Source of the DNA: an uncultured Prevotellaceae bacterium
Lineage (GTDB): Bacteria > Bacteroidota > Bacteroidia > Bacteroidales > Bacteroidaceae
Direction: 5' to 3'
Length of the DNA: 45,736 nt
NCBI GenBank assembly: GCA_947304115.1
Contig: CAMZAE010000014.1
Location: forward strand, 1 to 45,736
In this document: positions 25,630 through 33,931 of the stretch, in pieces
Layout of the letters: every line of letters begins with the position of its first letter
How positions within the stretch are numbered: position 1 is the stretch's first letter
The notes under the pieces: generated by a model
The model's input: the letters and a program-made list of their open reading frames with translations, nothing else
Databases searched by the model: none
What the model was told of the DNA's origin: nothing
Program-made: the position numbers and the translations under genes

Positions 25630-25889
25630 ACCAATCCCACCTTCGTCCATTCGTCGAGCAATGCCTGGGCATCTTTTGAAGCGGTTTCAGCATCCACTTC
25701 GTACTCCTGACAAAGGAGGTCAGCCATCATCTCGGCATTAAACTCTTTGTCGCAGACAGCTTTCCAAAGGAAAGTTGCCGACTCGTTGAGACTAATGACT
25801 TTGTTGAAGTCGATGTTCTCTCTGCCGTATGCCACGATAATGTGCTCACCACACACCTCGCGGAGTTCAAATCCTTTCTTTACTCTCAT
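25620..25889 (-). CDS. PqqD family protein (peptide-binding RRE-type)
   Basis: 89 residues with the PqqD fold: FELREVCGEHIIVA, then DFNKVISLNESATFLWKAV, and a helical C-terminus (DAQALLDEWTKVGLV). In peptide-modification systems PqqD-like proteins bind the leader of a precursor peptide and present it to a modifying enzyme. It is downstream of the S26 peptidase gene (48-nt gap). Its stop overlaps the start of the TRIC-DUF5103 fusion by about 10 nt, so it belongs to the same transcript. No short precursor peptide is evident beside it. Confidence 0.85.
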   Translation of the reverse strand: MRVKKGFELREVCGEHIIVAYGRENIDFNKVISLNESATFLWKAVCDKEFNAEMMADLLCQEYEVDAETASKDAQALLDEWTKVGLVCC

Positions 25890-25937
25890 AGGTTTAAGTT
25901 ATGATGTTATAACGGTTTATCGTAAATAAAATCTTCG

Positions 25938-26465
25938 TCAGACAATTGCCCTGTAGATGAACAGCAAATACATTCTGATTGGCCTCAGCCTTCGCCAAAG
26001 CCTAATACGACGGACAAGTTTTGGATTGTCGGCCGATATGATGCGATGCGGACGGATGTACTGTGTGACGACACCGCTTACGTCCTGCTCTTTGCAAAAC
26101 TCCACGCCCTTCACATTACCATCGCCTTGCAAAATGAGATGGTCGCCTCGCTTTTCTATGATGCGATGCAGGACATAATGCCCAGGAGCAATCTGAGCCA
26201 AGACAGCATCGCCGACATTGTAGCTGTCGCGCTTCTCCAGAAAGACACGGTCGCGTGTGTGCTCTATGAAGGGACGCATACTGTAGCCCTTGACGTAAAT
26301 GGCGTATGGCTTGCCCTCCCGTAACATCTGTGACACTTCGCCAAGCCAGGCATCGTTGGGCAATTCATGGCGCGGCTGATTGGATACAACGCCATTGCGC
26401 TTGCGATAACGCCTGCGCCAAGGAGACAAGAGCCAGCTTGCCAGTTTTTTTATGATAGCCTTCAT
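25938..26465 (-). CDS. S24/S26 family peptidase, Sec11-like with Ser-His pair
   Basis: 175 residues. GYSMRPFI carries candidate nucleophile Ser62, and GHYVLHRII carries His100 in place of the Lys of bacterial type I signal peptidases, followed by LQGDGN with Asp115. That is the arrangement of archaeal/eukaryotic Sec11 and SipW. The basic N-terminus (KKLASWLLSPWRRRYRKR) is only weakly hydrophobic, so membrane anchoring is uncertain; a C-terminal hydrophobic stretch (MYLLFIYRAIV) may serve. The ATG overlaps the TGA of the HprK-like gene (ATGA). Likely role: processing a precursor within this operon. Confidence 0.8.
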   Translation of the reverse strand: MKAIIKKLASWLLSPWRRRYRKRNGVVSNQPRHELPNDAWLGEVSQMLREGKPYAIYVKGYSMRPFIEHTRDRVFLEKRDSYNVGDAVLAQIAPGHYVLHRIIEKRGDHLILQGDGNVKGVEFCKEQDVSGVVTQYIRPHRIISADNPKLVRRIRLWRRLRPIRMYLLFIYRAIV

Positions 26466-27370
26466 TTGGCGATGGTGTCGTGACAGAGGATTGCTGCTTC
26501 TGCATTGGGGAGGCAGCCCAGTTCATACATGCCCACAATGCGGATAAGTTCACTTATGCCGTCGCACACACCCTTATAGACACGCTCGTCCCATTTCATG
26601 TTGCTCATTGCAGGAAGCAAGTTGCAGAAAGCTTCAATGGCGCTGTACTTACGGATAGTGTTCTCTGGCCGTTGCTGGATTCGGACGATTCCTCCGACTG
26701 GAGCTTGGATGTTGCGGTAGCAACGTGTCTTGCCGCTCCAAGGGCTGCCATAGACAAAGGCTTTCCCGTCGATAATGCGTACCACGGGGTTGTCGTCGTT
26801 CATAAGGTCGCAGCCTGGAAAGTTGTCGTACCAAAGACGTGTATGTGTGCTCTTGCCTGTTCCGCTTGGAGCCGTCATCAGATAGCCCTTCCCGTCGCAT
26901 CGGATGACGGAAGCGTGCATGAGCATTGTCCCCATACAAGCGGCAGAAAAGGCATACGCCATCATCAAGGCATTGTTCAGCCCATAGTTGCGCTGCGTCC
27001 ATGTGTCTCCGCGGAGGGACGTGTGGCAAACGGTGAAGTCTGCATTGCTACGCATCCGGCTACAGAGCACATCGTTGATGTCATGCACGGCATACTGATA
27101 TCCGCCGTCCGGCATCCTATAGACACCGTGATTGCAGCCGCCACAGTCGAACACACCTATCTCATCGCCATCTTCTGCCCATTCCAGACTGTCATCAACG
27201 GTCATCGTGAAGAGCAGCTCGTCCGGTTTTTCTTCAATGCGAAAAGGCGCAAACGAAGGGATGAGCTTGTCGTCGTTGACTTTTCCGTCGGCAGTCGGAC
27301 CTTGCTTCACCTCATCTGCAAAATTGATGGCAAGTGCATGCCCGCCTATTTTATAATAGAAGCTTTTCAT
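26462..27370 (-). CDS. HPr kinase-like ATP-binding protein (HprK-related)
   Basis: 302 residues. The C-terminal half has the HprK-type P-loop APSGTGKST (residues 167-175), a following NDDNP motif (191-195) and GSPWSGK. The N-terminal half is specific to this family. Related kinases accompany PqqD-like and asparagine-synthase-like genes in lasso-peptide and other peptide clusters, where they are thought to phosphorylate the precursor peptide. It overlaps the upstream secreted-protein gene by 1 bp (TAATG) and the downstream S26 gene by 4 bp, so all are translated from one message. The substrate is unknown. Confidence 0.82.
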   Translation of the reverse strand: MKSFYYKIGGHALAINFADEVKQGPTADGKVNDDKLIPSFAPFRIEEKPDELLFTMTVDDSLEWAEDGDEIGVFDCGGCNHGVYRMPDGGYQYAVHDINDVLCSRMRSNADFTVCHTSLRGDTWTQRNYGLNNALMMAYAFSAACMGTMLMHASVIRCDGKGYLMTAPSGTGKSTHTRLWYDNFPGCDLMNDDNPVVRIIDGKAFVYGSPWSGKTRCYRNIQAPVGGIVRIQQRPENTIRKYSAIEAFCNLLPAMSNMKWDERVYKGVCDGISELIRIVGMYELGCLPNAEAAILCHDTIAK

Positions 27371-27837
27371 TACTGGCCTTTCTTCTTCTTGGACTTTTGG
27401 GTTGGATCGGGTTGCATCTCATGCTCTATGTACTTCTCTGCCTTGAACCGGAATTGCCCCTGGTCAACCAGTATCATGCGAAACTCTTTGCTTTGCACAT
27501 AACGCTTGTAAAGGGACAGGTAACGTCGCTCCATCTTCTTCCTTTTGGGGCTGAAATAGACACATGGTACGTAAGGGCCGCCCTTGTACACTGCCTCCAA
27601 ATACCGCTGCAACTGGGAAGAATAGAGTTGCCTGTCAGCCAGGAACTTCGTCTTTTTCTCTATTGTGACGCTGTCCACGAGGTGCATATCTGTGATGAAC
27701 ACCACGGAATCAACATGAGAGATTGCTACGCCGACCATGTATCGCGGCTTCTGCTTGACACGAAGCGTCTTTGCTTCAACATGCTCCGCCGCAACCATGC
27801 AGAGCAGCATCAGACATATTGTTTTTAATAATTTCAT
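27370..27837 (-). CDS. Exported protein of unknown function heading the HprK/S26/PqqD operon
   Basis: 155 residues with signal peptide MKLLKTICLMLLCMVAAEHVEA. The mature part is basic and ends in a lysine-rich tail (QKSKKKKGQ). No family is recognised. It contains VYFSPKRKKMERRYLSLYKR and one Cys near the middle. It is the first gene after a -7 promoter and its stop codon overlaps the next start (TAATG), so its product probably works with the kinase, peptidase and PqqD downstream. It could be their substrate or an accessory factor; this is inference. Confidence 0.7.
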   Translation of the reverse strand: MKLLKTICLMLLCMVAAEHVEAKTLRVKQKPRYMVGVAISHVDSVVFITDMHLVDSVTIEKKTKFLADRQLYSSQLQRYLEAVYKGGPYVPCVYFSPKRKKMERRYLSLYKRYVQSKEFRMILVDQGQFRFKAEKYIEHEMQPDPTQKSKKKKGQ

Positions 27838-27906
27838 CAGGTTTTTCTCTTAACTAACTGCTTGCGTATCAAGCCTTCGCTCATCTGTGTTAATCGTAAT
27901 TGGGCG

Positions 27907-27914
27907 CAAATTTA
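27907..27914 (-). promoter_or_regulatory. -7 promoter element (TAAATTTG) of the HprK/S26/PqqD operon
   Basis: TAnnTTTG on the minus strand, about 70 nt upstream of the ATG at 27837 and directly after the terminator of the HtrA gene. Confidence 0.65.
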
Positions 27915-27919
27915 CGAAT

Positions 27920-27952
27920 AAATCCCCGAATCGACAAAGGATTCGGGGATTT
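27920..27952 (-). terminator. Terminator of the HtrA gene
   Basis: AAATCCCCGAATC and GATTCGGGGATTT form a perfect 13-bp stem with a 7-nt loop, 30 bp beyond the stop codon of the HtrA gene. Confidence 0.85.
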
Positions 27953-27982
27953 ATATTCTTTAATCTGCAATTATTGGGCTTT

Positions 27983-29482
27983 TCACTCATCCAGTTCTAT
28001 CACATAGCTTACCTTGCGACCGCTTGGCGTGACAGCCTTTATCCAGAGGGTGCGGTCCGTGCTTTGGTTGGCATTCTTGACAGATTCTTCCCAATCCTCT
28101 ACCGTTTGCATCTTCTGGTCGTTGACCTGCAGGATAATCGTGCCCTTAGAGGCGCCAGCCGTCTTCATCTTGCCATTACGGATGGCATTGATGACGAGAC
28201 CGTAGTTGATGCCGAGCGACTTCTGTTCCTCTTCGCTGAGAGGCTTGAGGGAAACGCCCATCTGGTCAAGGTCAACCTCCTCCATCACCTTCGTCGTACC
28301 CTGCGTGTTGCGCAGCGTCACGTTTATCTTGTGTTCCTTCTTGCCGCGCTTGTAGGTAAGACCGACCTTGTCGCCGGGGCGATGCTGGGCGATGGCTTCC
28401 TGCAACTCGGACATCTTGGTGACTTTCTTGCCATCGAACTCTGTGATGACATCGCCTTTTTCCAGTCCTGCCTCTTCTGCAGCGCTGGCATCTGTCACTT
28501 GGTTGATATACACACCCTCCACGACATCCAGATTTGGTTCGTTGCCCTTCGCCTTTTCACTGTCTATCCAATTCGACACATCGCTCCCTTGAACGCCAAG
28601 GACAGCCCTCTGTACAGTGCCATAGACCTTTAGGTCGGCCACGACCTTGTTCATAATGCTGGTGGGAATAGCGAAGCCATAGCCGCTGTAGCTGCCCGTC
28701 TGACTGTAGAGCATCGCATTGATGCCCACCAGTTCGCCTTTATCGTTGACGAGGGCACCACCCGAATTGCCGCTGTTGATGGCGGCATCCGTCTGGATGA
28801 AGCTCTCTATGCCGTTTGCCCCAAGTGAACGTGCCTTAGCACTCACAATGCCCGCCGTCACCGTGCTTGTCAGGTTGAAGGGATTGCCCACTGCCAGCAC
28901 CCACTGGCCGAGCTTGAGGTCGTCGCTGTTACCGATTTTGATGGCAGGCAGGTCCTTGGCGTCAATTTTGATAAGCGCCAAGTCGGTGGTTGCGTCACAA
29001 CCGATGATGCGTCCCTTGAACTCGCGGTTGTCATTGAGCTTCACCTCTATCTCGTCGGCCTCGCCAACAACATGATTGTTCGTCACTATGTAACCGTCGG
29101 CAGAGATAATCACGCCGCTGCCTGCAGCATGACGGTCGGGCTGCTTGTACTCGCGCTGCTGGGGTTGCTGGCCCCTGCCGCCAAAACCGAAAATGTCGCC
29201 AAAGCCAAAGAAGTCGCTAAACGGATCCTGTATCTGCACACGCTGCGTCTTGCCCGTCTGCGTCACCTTTATATACACCACAGAACCCACTGCACTCTCG
29301 GCGGCCGAAGTCAAGTCCACCAGCCCCGAAGGAGCCGACACCGGAGCAGGCATCGCTGCCACAGGCTCCTGCATGAGAGGTTGGTTACTTGATACTGTGC
29401 TTCTCACCACAGCACCTGTCATTGCACTGCTGCCCAAAACAAGAAGGGCGGCACCAATCCAATTCTTAGTTGTCTGTTTCAT
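27983..29482 (-). CDS. htrA: Do/HtrA family periplasmic serine protease
   Basis: 499 residues with an N-terminal signal/anchor (WIGAALLVLGSSAMTGAVV). The trypsin-like domain has His in TNNHVV (about 137), Asp in TDLALI (about 166) and Ser in GNSGGAL (about 239). A PDZ domain follows (AEEAGLEKGDVITEFDGKKV), then a second, degenerate one (NGKMKTAGASKGTIILQVND). It degrades or refolds misfolded envelope proteins. An insert rich in Gly/Gln (GFGGRGQQPQQREYKQP) lies in the LA loop of the protease domain, as is usual in Bacteroidetes members. It has its own promoter and terminator. Confidence 0.95.
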   Translation of the reverse strand: MKQTTKNWIGAALLVLGSSAMTGAVVRSTVSSNQPLMQEPVAAMPAPVSAPSGLVDLTSAAESAVGSVVYIKVTQTGKTQRVQIQDPFSDFFGFGDIFGFGGRGQQPQQREYKQPDRHAAGSGVIISADGYIVTNNHVVGEADEIEVKLNDNREFKGRIIGCDATTDLALIKIDAKDLPAIKIGNSDDLKLGQWVLAVGNPFNLTSTVTAGIVSAKARSLGANGIESFIQTDAAINSGNSGGALVNDKGELVGINAMLYSQTGSYSGYGFAIPTSIMNKVVADLKVYGTVQRAVLGVQGSDVSNWIDSEKAKGNEPNLDVVEGVYINQVTDASAAEEAGLEKGDVITEFDGKKVTKMSELQEAIAQHRPGDKVGLTYKRGKKEHKINVTLRNTQGTTKVMEEVDLDQMGVSLKPLSEEEQKSLGINYGLVINAIRNGKMKTAGASKGTIILQVNDQKMQTVEDWEESVKNANQSTDRTLWIKAVTPSGRKVSYVIELDE

Positions 29483-29551
29483 AACATTATAATTTTATTA
29501 TTTGTCCGTCAAATGATTGTTTCCTGTTGTCTTGTCGATTGATTGACGATG

Positions 29552-29559
29552 CAAAAATA
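29552..29559 (-). promoter_or_regulatory. -7 promoter element (TATTTTTG) of the HtrA gene
   Basis: TAnnTTTG on the minus strand, about 70 nt upstream of the ATG at 29482. Confidence 0.6.
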
Positions 29560-29586
29560 CAAAGAAACCGCGGACTATGGTTCATC

Positions 29587-29610
29587 CCTTTTCACCTTTT
29601 CACCTTTTCC
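29587..29610. repeat. Octamer array (3 x CCTTTTCA-like)
   Basis: Units CCTTTTCA, CCTTTTCA, CCTTTTCC in the divergent intergenic region between the HtrA gene and the zinc-hook gene. Confidence 0.65.
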
Positions 29611-29737
29611 CTTTTTAATTAACGGTTCTTAAATCGCACCAATTTGTTTTTTACATTCCTTAAACGTACTATTACTTTCGGATGCAAGAGAGAAAACCAA
29701 GATGCCATAGAAAGAAATTCCATCCCGCCAGGACAAT

Positions 29738-29829
29738 TCTTCATTTTACGTCGTAATTTCTACAATTTACGACGAGAAATGTACAATTTACGACGTAAAA
29801 TATACAAATTGCGACGTAAAACGAAGAAC
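29738..29829. repeat. Palindromic element made of four 21-bp units (copy B)
   Basis: Units start at 29743, 29764, 29785 and 29806, each with a TTTACGWCGTAAA-type core. The element begins TTCTTCATTTTACGTCG and ends CGACGTAAAACGAAGAA, complementary at nearly all positions. Similarity to copy A (18276-18366) extends a little beyond the ends: GAGAGAAAAC and GCCAGGACAATTC before it, and a TTTCTTCTTG stretch after it. The plus-strand frame through it is open and repeats LRRK every 7 residues in both copies. Confidence 0.9.
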
Positions 29830-29931
29830 TCCATTTGCGGCAAGAGATTTCTTCTTGTGCCGGAAAGGACTTTTCTGTATGACAAAACTATTTTCTTTAC
29901 CCCGTCTGGCATGTAATTCGCGATTTTTCCC

Positions 29932-29939
29932 TATCTTTG
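29932..29939 (+). promoter_or_regulatory. -7 promoter element (TATCTTTG) of the zinc-hook protein gene
   Basis: TAnnTTTG ending 22 nt before the ATG at 29962. Confidence 0.7.
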
Positions 29940-29961
29940 CATCCGCTAATGGAAATCAAAG

Positions 29962-32709
29962 ATGATATTTTTCAGGAAAAACAATAAGACATCCGTTCAA
30001 CCGTCTTCATCAGGTGGAAGCGAAGACGCACCTCTGCTCGGGACATCAGGCATAGAGCAAGAAGCTCTGCCCGTTTCAGACGAAAACGGAATAAAATTCA
30101 TTGTGGAGGACATTGCCAAAAGTTCCCACCCCAAACGCGACAGCCGCATCCTGAACGACACACAGCTCGGACGTGCAAAGGATGCAAAGCGACTGGCAGA
30201 AACGAAGTTGCAAGGACTGGAAGACAGTCTGTCCAAATTGCAGACTCAGTTACTATGGCTGCGACGCTACAACGAGACCAGCATGGCTCTTGGACGGGAG
30301 AAGAAACATCTCTTTGAACTCGGCAAGCAAAAGGCTGTTATGGCAAATGAGGCATCCATGCTGGAAAGATATGACCTCTTTGAAGGTATTCATGGCATCT
30401 ATCAGAAAATCATGGTGGTGCGAGAGCAGATTGGCACTGACAAGCGCGGCTTAAGCCTTTTGGAACGGGAAGCAGAACAGGACCGCCAGAAAAAAACAGA
30501 ACAGGAGAAGCGCCTGAAGCAAGCAAGCGATGCCTACGAAAATGCCTTTGGCAACCTGCTTGACGCTTTCGACCACCTCTGCACAGCGTATCAGTTGGTG
30601 GGCAACAACGAAGTTCTCGATTCAGAAAAGGCTTTCCTGCTTGATTACAATAATAAGATAAAGGAGGAAATGGACGCTCTGTCATCTGTTATTGCTGAAA
30701 AAAAGAAGAGCAACGAGTCGATGCATGACAAAATTGAGCAGTTGCTCGCCAAACGCCAAAGCATGGAGATACACGAGAACATGATACATCATGGCGAAGC
30801 TGTACTCCTGCAATTAAGCACCATGGAGGAGACCTACAAAAATCGCATGGCTCTCCAGCAGAAACGGCAGCAAGCCATCAAGCGGCAAAACGAGGAAAAC
30901 GAATTGCTGGGAAAGGCATTTGCGCAATTCCAAGACATCGTCTCACAGGAAGAAACAACTGAAGCGGAACTGAACATGCACCGTTCCTACATACAAGGAC
31001 TGGACGGACTCATACTTCAGGAACGCGCCCTGCAACTGAAAGGCCGCCGACAGATGCTGCTCTCCGCCCTCTCCCTGTGGAAACGCATCAGCACCGGATA
31101 CGAGAACATCGAAGAGAAGAGCAGAGAGGTGACTGCACTTCGGCTGGACATACAGCATCTTGAGGACAGCGTCACTCAACTCGAAGCAGAAACAGGCAAG
31201 GCACAGCGACTATGCAAAGAAAAGGAATATACCTATTTGCTGAGCAAAGGCCAGGATATCGTCCAACTTCGGGCAGACTTGCGCGAAGGTGTATCCTGCT
31301 CCGTCTGCGGCGCAACACATCATCCTTACCATAGCGACACCATTCTCGACCAAAGCAAGCTCATAGGCCAGATGAAGACCGACTATGAGATGTTGGCATC
31401 CGAATCCAACGCCAAGCAGCAGCAGCTTTCAGAGATGAAAACACAACTGGCTACGGCTCAAGGGCAGCTAAAAGCAGCAGAGGAAGCACTCAATAACATC
31501 AGAATCCGTCAGAAGGAGGACGTCCAGGAGTGGGAACTCTATGCCGAACTCGATCCGACCTTTGCAGAATGCTCGGAAAGCACCAACCCCGATGCCAGGA
31601 CAACCCTGCTTTGCCAATTCATCGAAAACGTCAGCCGCGACGCAGAAAAAGCGGAAAAGGAATTGGAAACATTCACTTTCCACCAAAGCCGCATCGCAAA
31701 TTTGGGTGAACAATTGCAGACACTCGGTCAGAAGAAAAGCGAAATCAACGTGCGTCTGAGCGAACTTAACACCGGCTGTCAAGTGCTCACACGTGAAATG
31801 GAACAGATAGACATACGTTTTGAAGAGACCAACAAGCAATTCATAAACATCTACGAGAATATGCAGTCCATCCTTACAATAAAAGACTGGTACACTCTTT
31901 GGCAAAAGGCTCCCGAACAACTCCACGAACAGATTCAGCAGCTCATTGCCGACTGGTCCGCTATAGAAAAGGAGATTGCCACGAATCAAGCAAGTCTTAA
32001 TACCGAAAATGCAAAGCAAGAAGGGATGGTGTCGCTTCTGCAATCACTCGTTCAATCTTCTTCCCACATAACAAAGAAGATTGAAGACATAGAGGAACGC
32101 AAAGCCAAGAACAACAATACATATCAGCAACTTATTCCTGAACGCGACACAAAAAGCCTCTACCAAAAGCATTTACAGAACACAAGGACTGCTTACGAAC
32201 AGTTCGAAGCCGAGCGGAGCCAAATGGACTTTATTCGCCACGATGCCGACATCACGCAAGGCCGCCATGACTACTACATAGGACATATAGAAAGGCTGGA
32301 AGGAGAGATGAGCATATTGAACGAGAAACTCGACCTTTGGATGCATGCCTTCAACCAGCAACACCCACCTGTCCAGCAAAGCGAACTCGACAAAGTGTTT
32401 GCTGACGGCAAGGACTGGAGCAAAATACGCAGCAGCCTTAAGCAAATAAACACCGACATACTGCTCTGCCAGGCTAAGGTGGAAGACCTGAACAGCCGCC
32501 TCATTGCACTCGAAACGGAAGACGGGCAATGCCAGACCTCAACGCAAAATATCCAAGACATTCAAGAGAGCATAGCCACAAAACAGCAAGCCCTCACAAA
32601 ACAAAGAAACGATACGATGATGCAACTTGCACGACTCTCCGTTCAACTCGAAGATCACGAAAAAGGCCTCACCGCACAAAGAAACTCAGCCGAACCAATT
32701 ACACATTAA
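29962..32709 (+). CDS. Coiled-coil protein with a central Rad50/SbcC-type zinc hook but no ATPase heads
   Basis: 915 residues. The first 60 are polar and low in complexity ([13 protein letters not shown]). Nearly all the rest is coiled coil. Exactly in the middle, residues 446-449 are CSVC, followed by [10 protein letters not shown], which matches the CxxC(G)xxHP zinc hook that joins two SbcC/Rad50 molecules. SbcC would begin with a Walker A head and end with an ABC signature and Walker B. Neither end has them, and the flanking DNA (a repeat region upstream, queC 38 nt downstream) has no room for them. It may be a structural tether or a diverged SbcC lacking its motor. ATG 29962 fits the promoter. 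queC and queF follow on the same strand. Confidence 0.8.
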   Translation: MIFFRKNNKTSVQPSSSGGSEDAPLLGTSGIEQEALPVSDENGIKFIVEDIAKSSHPKRDSRILNDTQLGRAKDAKRLAETKLQGLEDSLSKLQTQLLWLRRYNETSMALGREKKHLFELGKQKAVMANEASMLERYDLFEGIHGIYQKIMVVREQIGTDKRGLSLLEREAEQDRQKKTEQEKRLKQASDAYENAFGNLLDAFDHLCTAYQLVGNNEVLDSEKAFLLDYNNKIKEEMDALSSVIAEKKKSNESMHDKIEQLLAKRQSMEIHENMIHHGEAVLLQLSTMEETYKNRMALQQKRQQAIKRQNEENELLGKAFAQFQDIVSQEETTEAELNMHRSYIQGLDGLILQERALQLKGRRQMLLSALSLWKRISTGYENIEEKSREVTALRLDIQHLEDSVTQLEAETGKAQRLCKEKEYTYLLSKGQDIVQLRADLREGVSCSVCGATHHPYHSDTILDQSKLIGQMKTDYEMLASESNAKQQQLSEMKTQLATAQGQLKAAEEALNNIRIRQKEDVQEWELYAELDPTFAECSESTNPDARTTLLCQFIENVSRDAEKAEKELETFTFHQSRIANLGEQLQTLGQKKSEINVRLSELNTGCQVLTREMEQIDIRFEETNKQFINIYENMQSILTIKDWYTLWQKAPEQLHEQIQQLIADWSAIEKEIATNQASLNTENAKQEGMVSLLQSLVQSSSHITKKIEDIEERKAKNNNTYQQLIPERDTKSLYQKHLQNTRTAYEQFEAERSQMDFIRHDADITQGRHDYYIGHIERLEGEMSILNEKLDLWMHAFNQQHPPVQQSELDKVFADGKDWSKIRSSLKQINTDILLCQAKVEDLNSRLIALETEDGQCQTSTQNIQDIQESIATKQQALTKQRNDTMMQLARLSVQLEDHEKGLTAQRNSAEPITH

Positions 32710-32719
32710 CCAAAAGGAG

Positions 32720-32739
32720 GCAACGCTTCTGGGCGTTGC
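32720..32739 (+). promoter_or_regulatory. Hairpin between a GGAGG motif and the queC start codon
   Basis: GCAACGC and GCGTTGC form a 7-bp stem with a 6-nt loop. AAAAGGAGG precedes it at 32712-32720 and the ATG follows 8 nt later. The stem would bring the distant Shine-Dalgarno-like sequence close to the start codon. It lacks the features of a preQ1 riboswitch that I would expect (C-rich loop, A-rich tail). Confidence 0.45.
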
Positions 32740-32747
32740 AATATATT

Positions 32748-33404
32748 ATGAGTAGTAGCGCACTCGTTGTACTTTCAGGCGGGCAAGACAGCACAACCTG
32801 CCTCTACTGGGCACTAAAACACTTCAGACAAGTACGTGCCTTAACATTCCGTTATGGACAAAGACACGTCGCCGAAGTTGAAATCGCCAAAAAGCTGGCA
32901 GAAGAAGCTGGTGTTCCTTGGGAGAGCATGGACATCAGCTTTATCTCTCAACTCAGTCCTTCATGCAGCCTGACAAACAAAGCTCTTGACATTGAGGAAG
33001 AGAAACAGGAAGGCTCTCCCTACCCCACAACTTTTGTCCCTGGGCGCAACCTCTTTTTCCTCTCCGTTGCCGCCATCTACGCACGCAACCACGGCATTTA
33101 CGACATTATCACCGGCGTAGGCCAAGCTGACTTCAGCGGCTATCCTGATTGTCGCGACGGCTTCATCAAGAGCCTGAACACAACGCTCAATCTTGCCATG
33201 GACGAGCAGTTCAGGTTGCACACACCGCTGATGTGGCTTGACAAGCAACAGACTTGGGCATTGGCAGACGAATTGGGCGTGCTCGACACTATCAGATATC
33301 GCACCCTGACTTGCTATAATGGCATCGTGGGTGACGGTTGCGGACATTGCCCCTCATGTAAACTGCGCAACGAAGGATTGAAGAAATATCTTGAATTAAA
33401 ATAG
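32748..33404 (+). CDS. queC: 7-cyano-7-deazaguanine synthase QueC
   Basis: Converts 7-carboxy-7-deazaguanine to preQ0 with ATP and ammonia, on the queuosine pathway. The PP-loop [10 protein letters not shown] is at residues 9-18. The zinc site [10 protein letters not shown] lies near the C-terminus (with an upstream Cys in [10 protein letters not shown]). The 218-residue length is normal. ATG 32748 (MSSSALVVL) is the family start; upstream in-frame codons lie inside the zinc-hook gene. queF starts 7 nt after the stop codon, so the two are cotranscribed. Confidence 0.96.
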   Translation: MSSSALVVLSGGQDSTTCLYWALKHFRQVRALTFRYGQRHVAEVEIAKKLAEEAGVPWESMDISFISQLSPSCSLTNKALDIEEEKQEGSPYPTTFVPGRNLFFLSVAAIYARNHGIYDIITGVGQADFSGYPDCRDGFIKSLNTTLNLAMDEQFRLHTPLMWLDKQQTWALADELGVLDTIRYRTLTCYNGIVGDGCGHCPSCKLRNEGLKKYLELK

Positions 33405-33411
33405 GACACCC

Positions 33412-33873
33412 ATGTCAAACAGAACAGAAGAAGGCCTTAACGCCTTAGGAAAGAAAACTGAATACCCACAGGACTATGCACCGGAAGTCTTGGAGGCTTT
33501 TGAGAACAAACACCCCGAGAACGATTACTGGGTACGCTTCAACTGCCCGGAATTCACAGCACTATGCCCCATCACAGGACAGCCGGACTTCGCCGAGATA
33601 CGCATCTGTTATCTCCCGGACAAGCGAATGGTGGAGAGCAAAAGCTTAAAGCTTTATCTCTTCAGTTTCCGTAATCACGGAAGTTTCCATGAAGATTGTG
33701 TCAACGTCATTATGAAAGACCTCATCCGCCTCATGCAACCCAAGTACATTGAGGTGACAGGCTTTTTCGTTCCTCGTGGCGGCATCAGCATTTATCCCTT
33801 TGCCAACTACGGCAAGCCCGGCACTAAGTACGAGGAAATGGCACAGTTCCGTTTCTTGCATCACGACCTCTAA
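33412..33873 (+). CDS. queF: NADPH-dependent 7-cyano-7-deazaguanine reductase QueF
   Basis: Reduces the nitrile of preQ0 to preQ1, the step after QueC. It is the short (unimodular) type of 153 residues. The nucleophilic Cys lies in [12 protein letters not shown] (about residue 51-52). The QueF motif [22 protein letters not shown] (about 76-97) holds the Glu, His and Asp that bind substrate. It is 7 nt behind queC. A bidirectional terminator follows. Confidence 0.96.
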   Translation: MSNRTEEGLNALGKKTEYPQDYAPEVLEAFENKHPENDYWVRFNCPEFTALCPITGQPDFAEIRICYLPDKRMVESKSLKLYLFSFRNHGSFHEDCVNVIMKDLIRLMQPKYIEVTGFFVPRGGISIYPFANYGKPGTKYEEMAQFRFLHHDL

Positions 33874-33878
33874 TACGC

Positions 33879-33914
33879 AGAACAGGGATACACACAATGA
33901 TGTATCCCTGTTCT
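33879..33914. terminator. Bidirectional terminator between queF and ilvE
   Basis: AGAACAGGGATACA and TGTATCCCTGTTCT form a perfect 14-bp stem with an 8-nt loop, between two convergent genes. Confidence 0.9.
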
Positions 33915-33931
33915 GTATATATACTATAATA

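Noticed and set aside
29644..29916. 90-codon plus-strand frame with LRRK repeats
   Set aside because: The periodic residues follow from a 21-bp palindromic repeat that lacks stops in this frame. No promoter of its own is seen. Kept as a repeat, with coding left open in the findings.
32720..32739. preQ1 riboswitch before queC
   Set aside because: A hairpin is present but the loop and the A-rich tail expected for preQ1 classes are absent.
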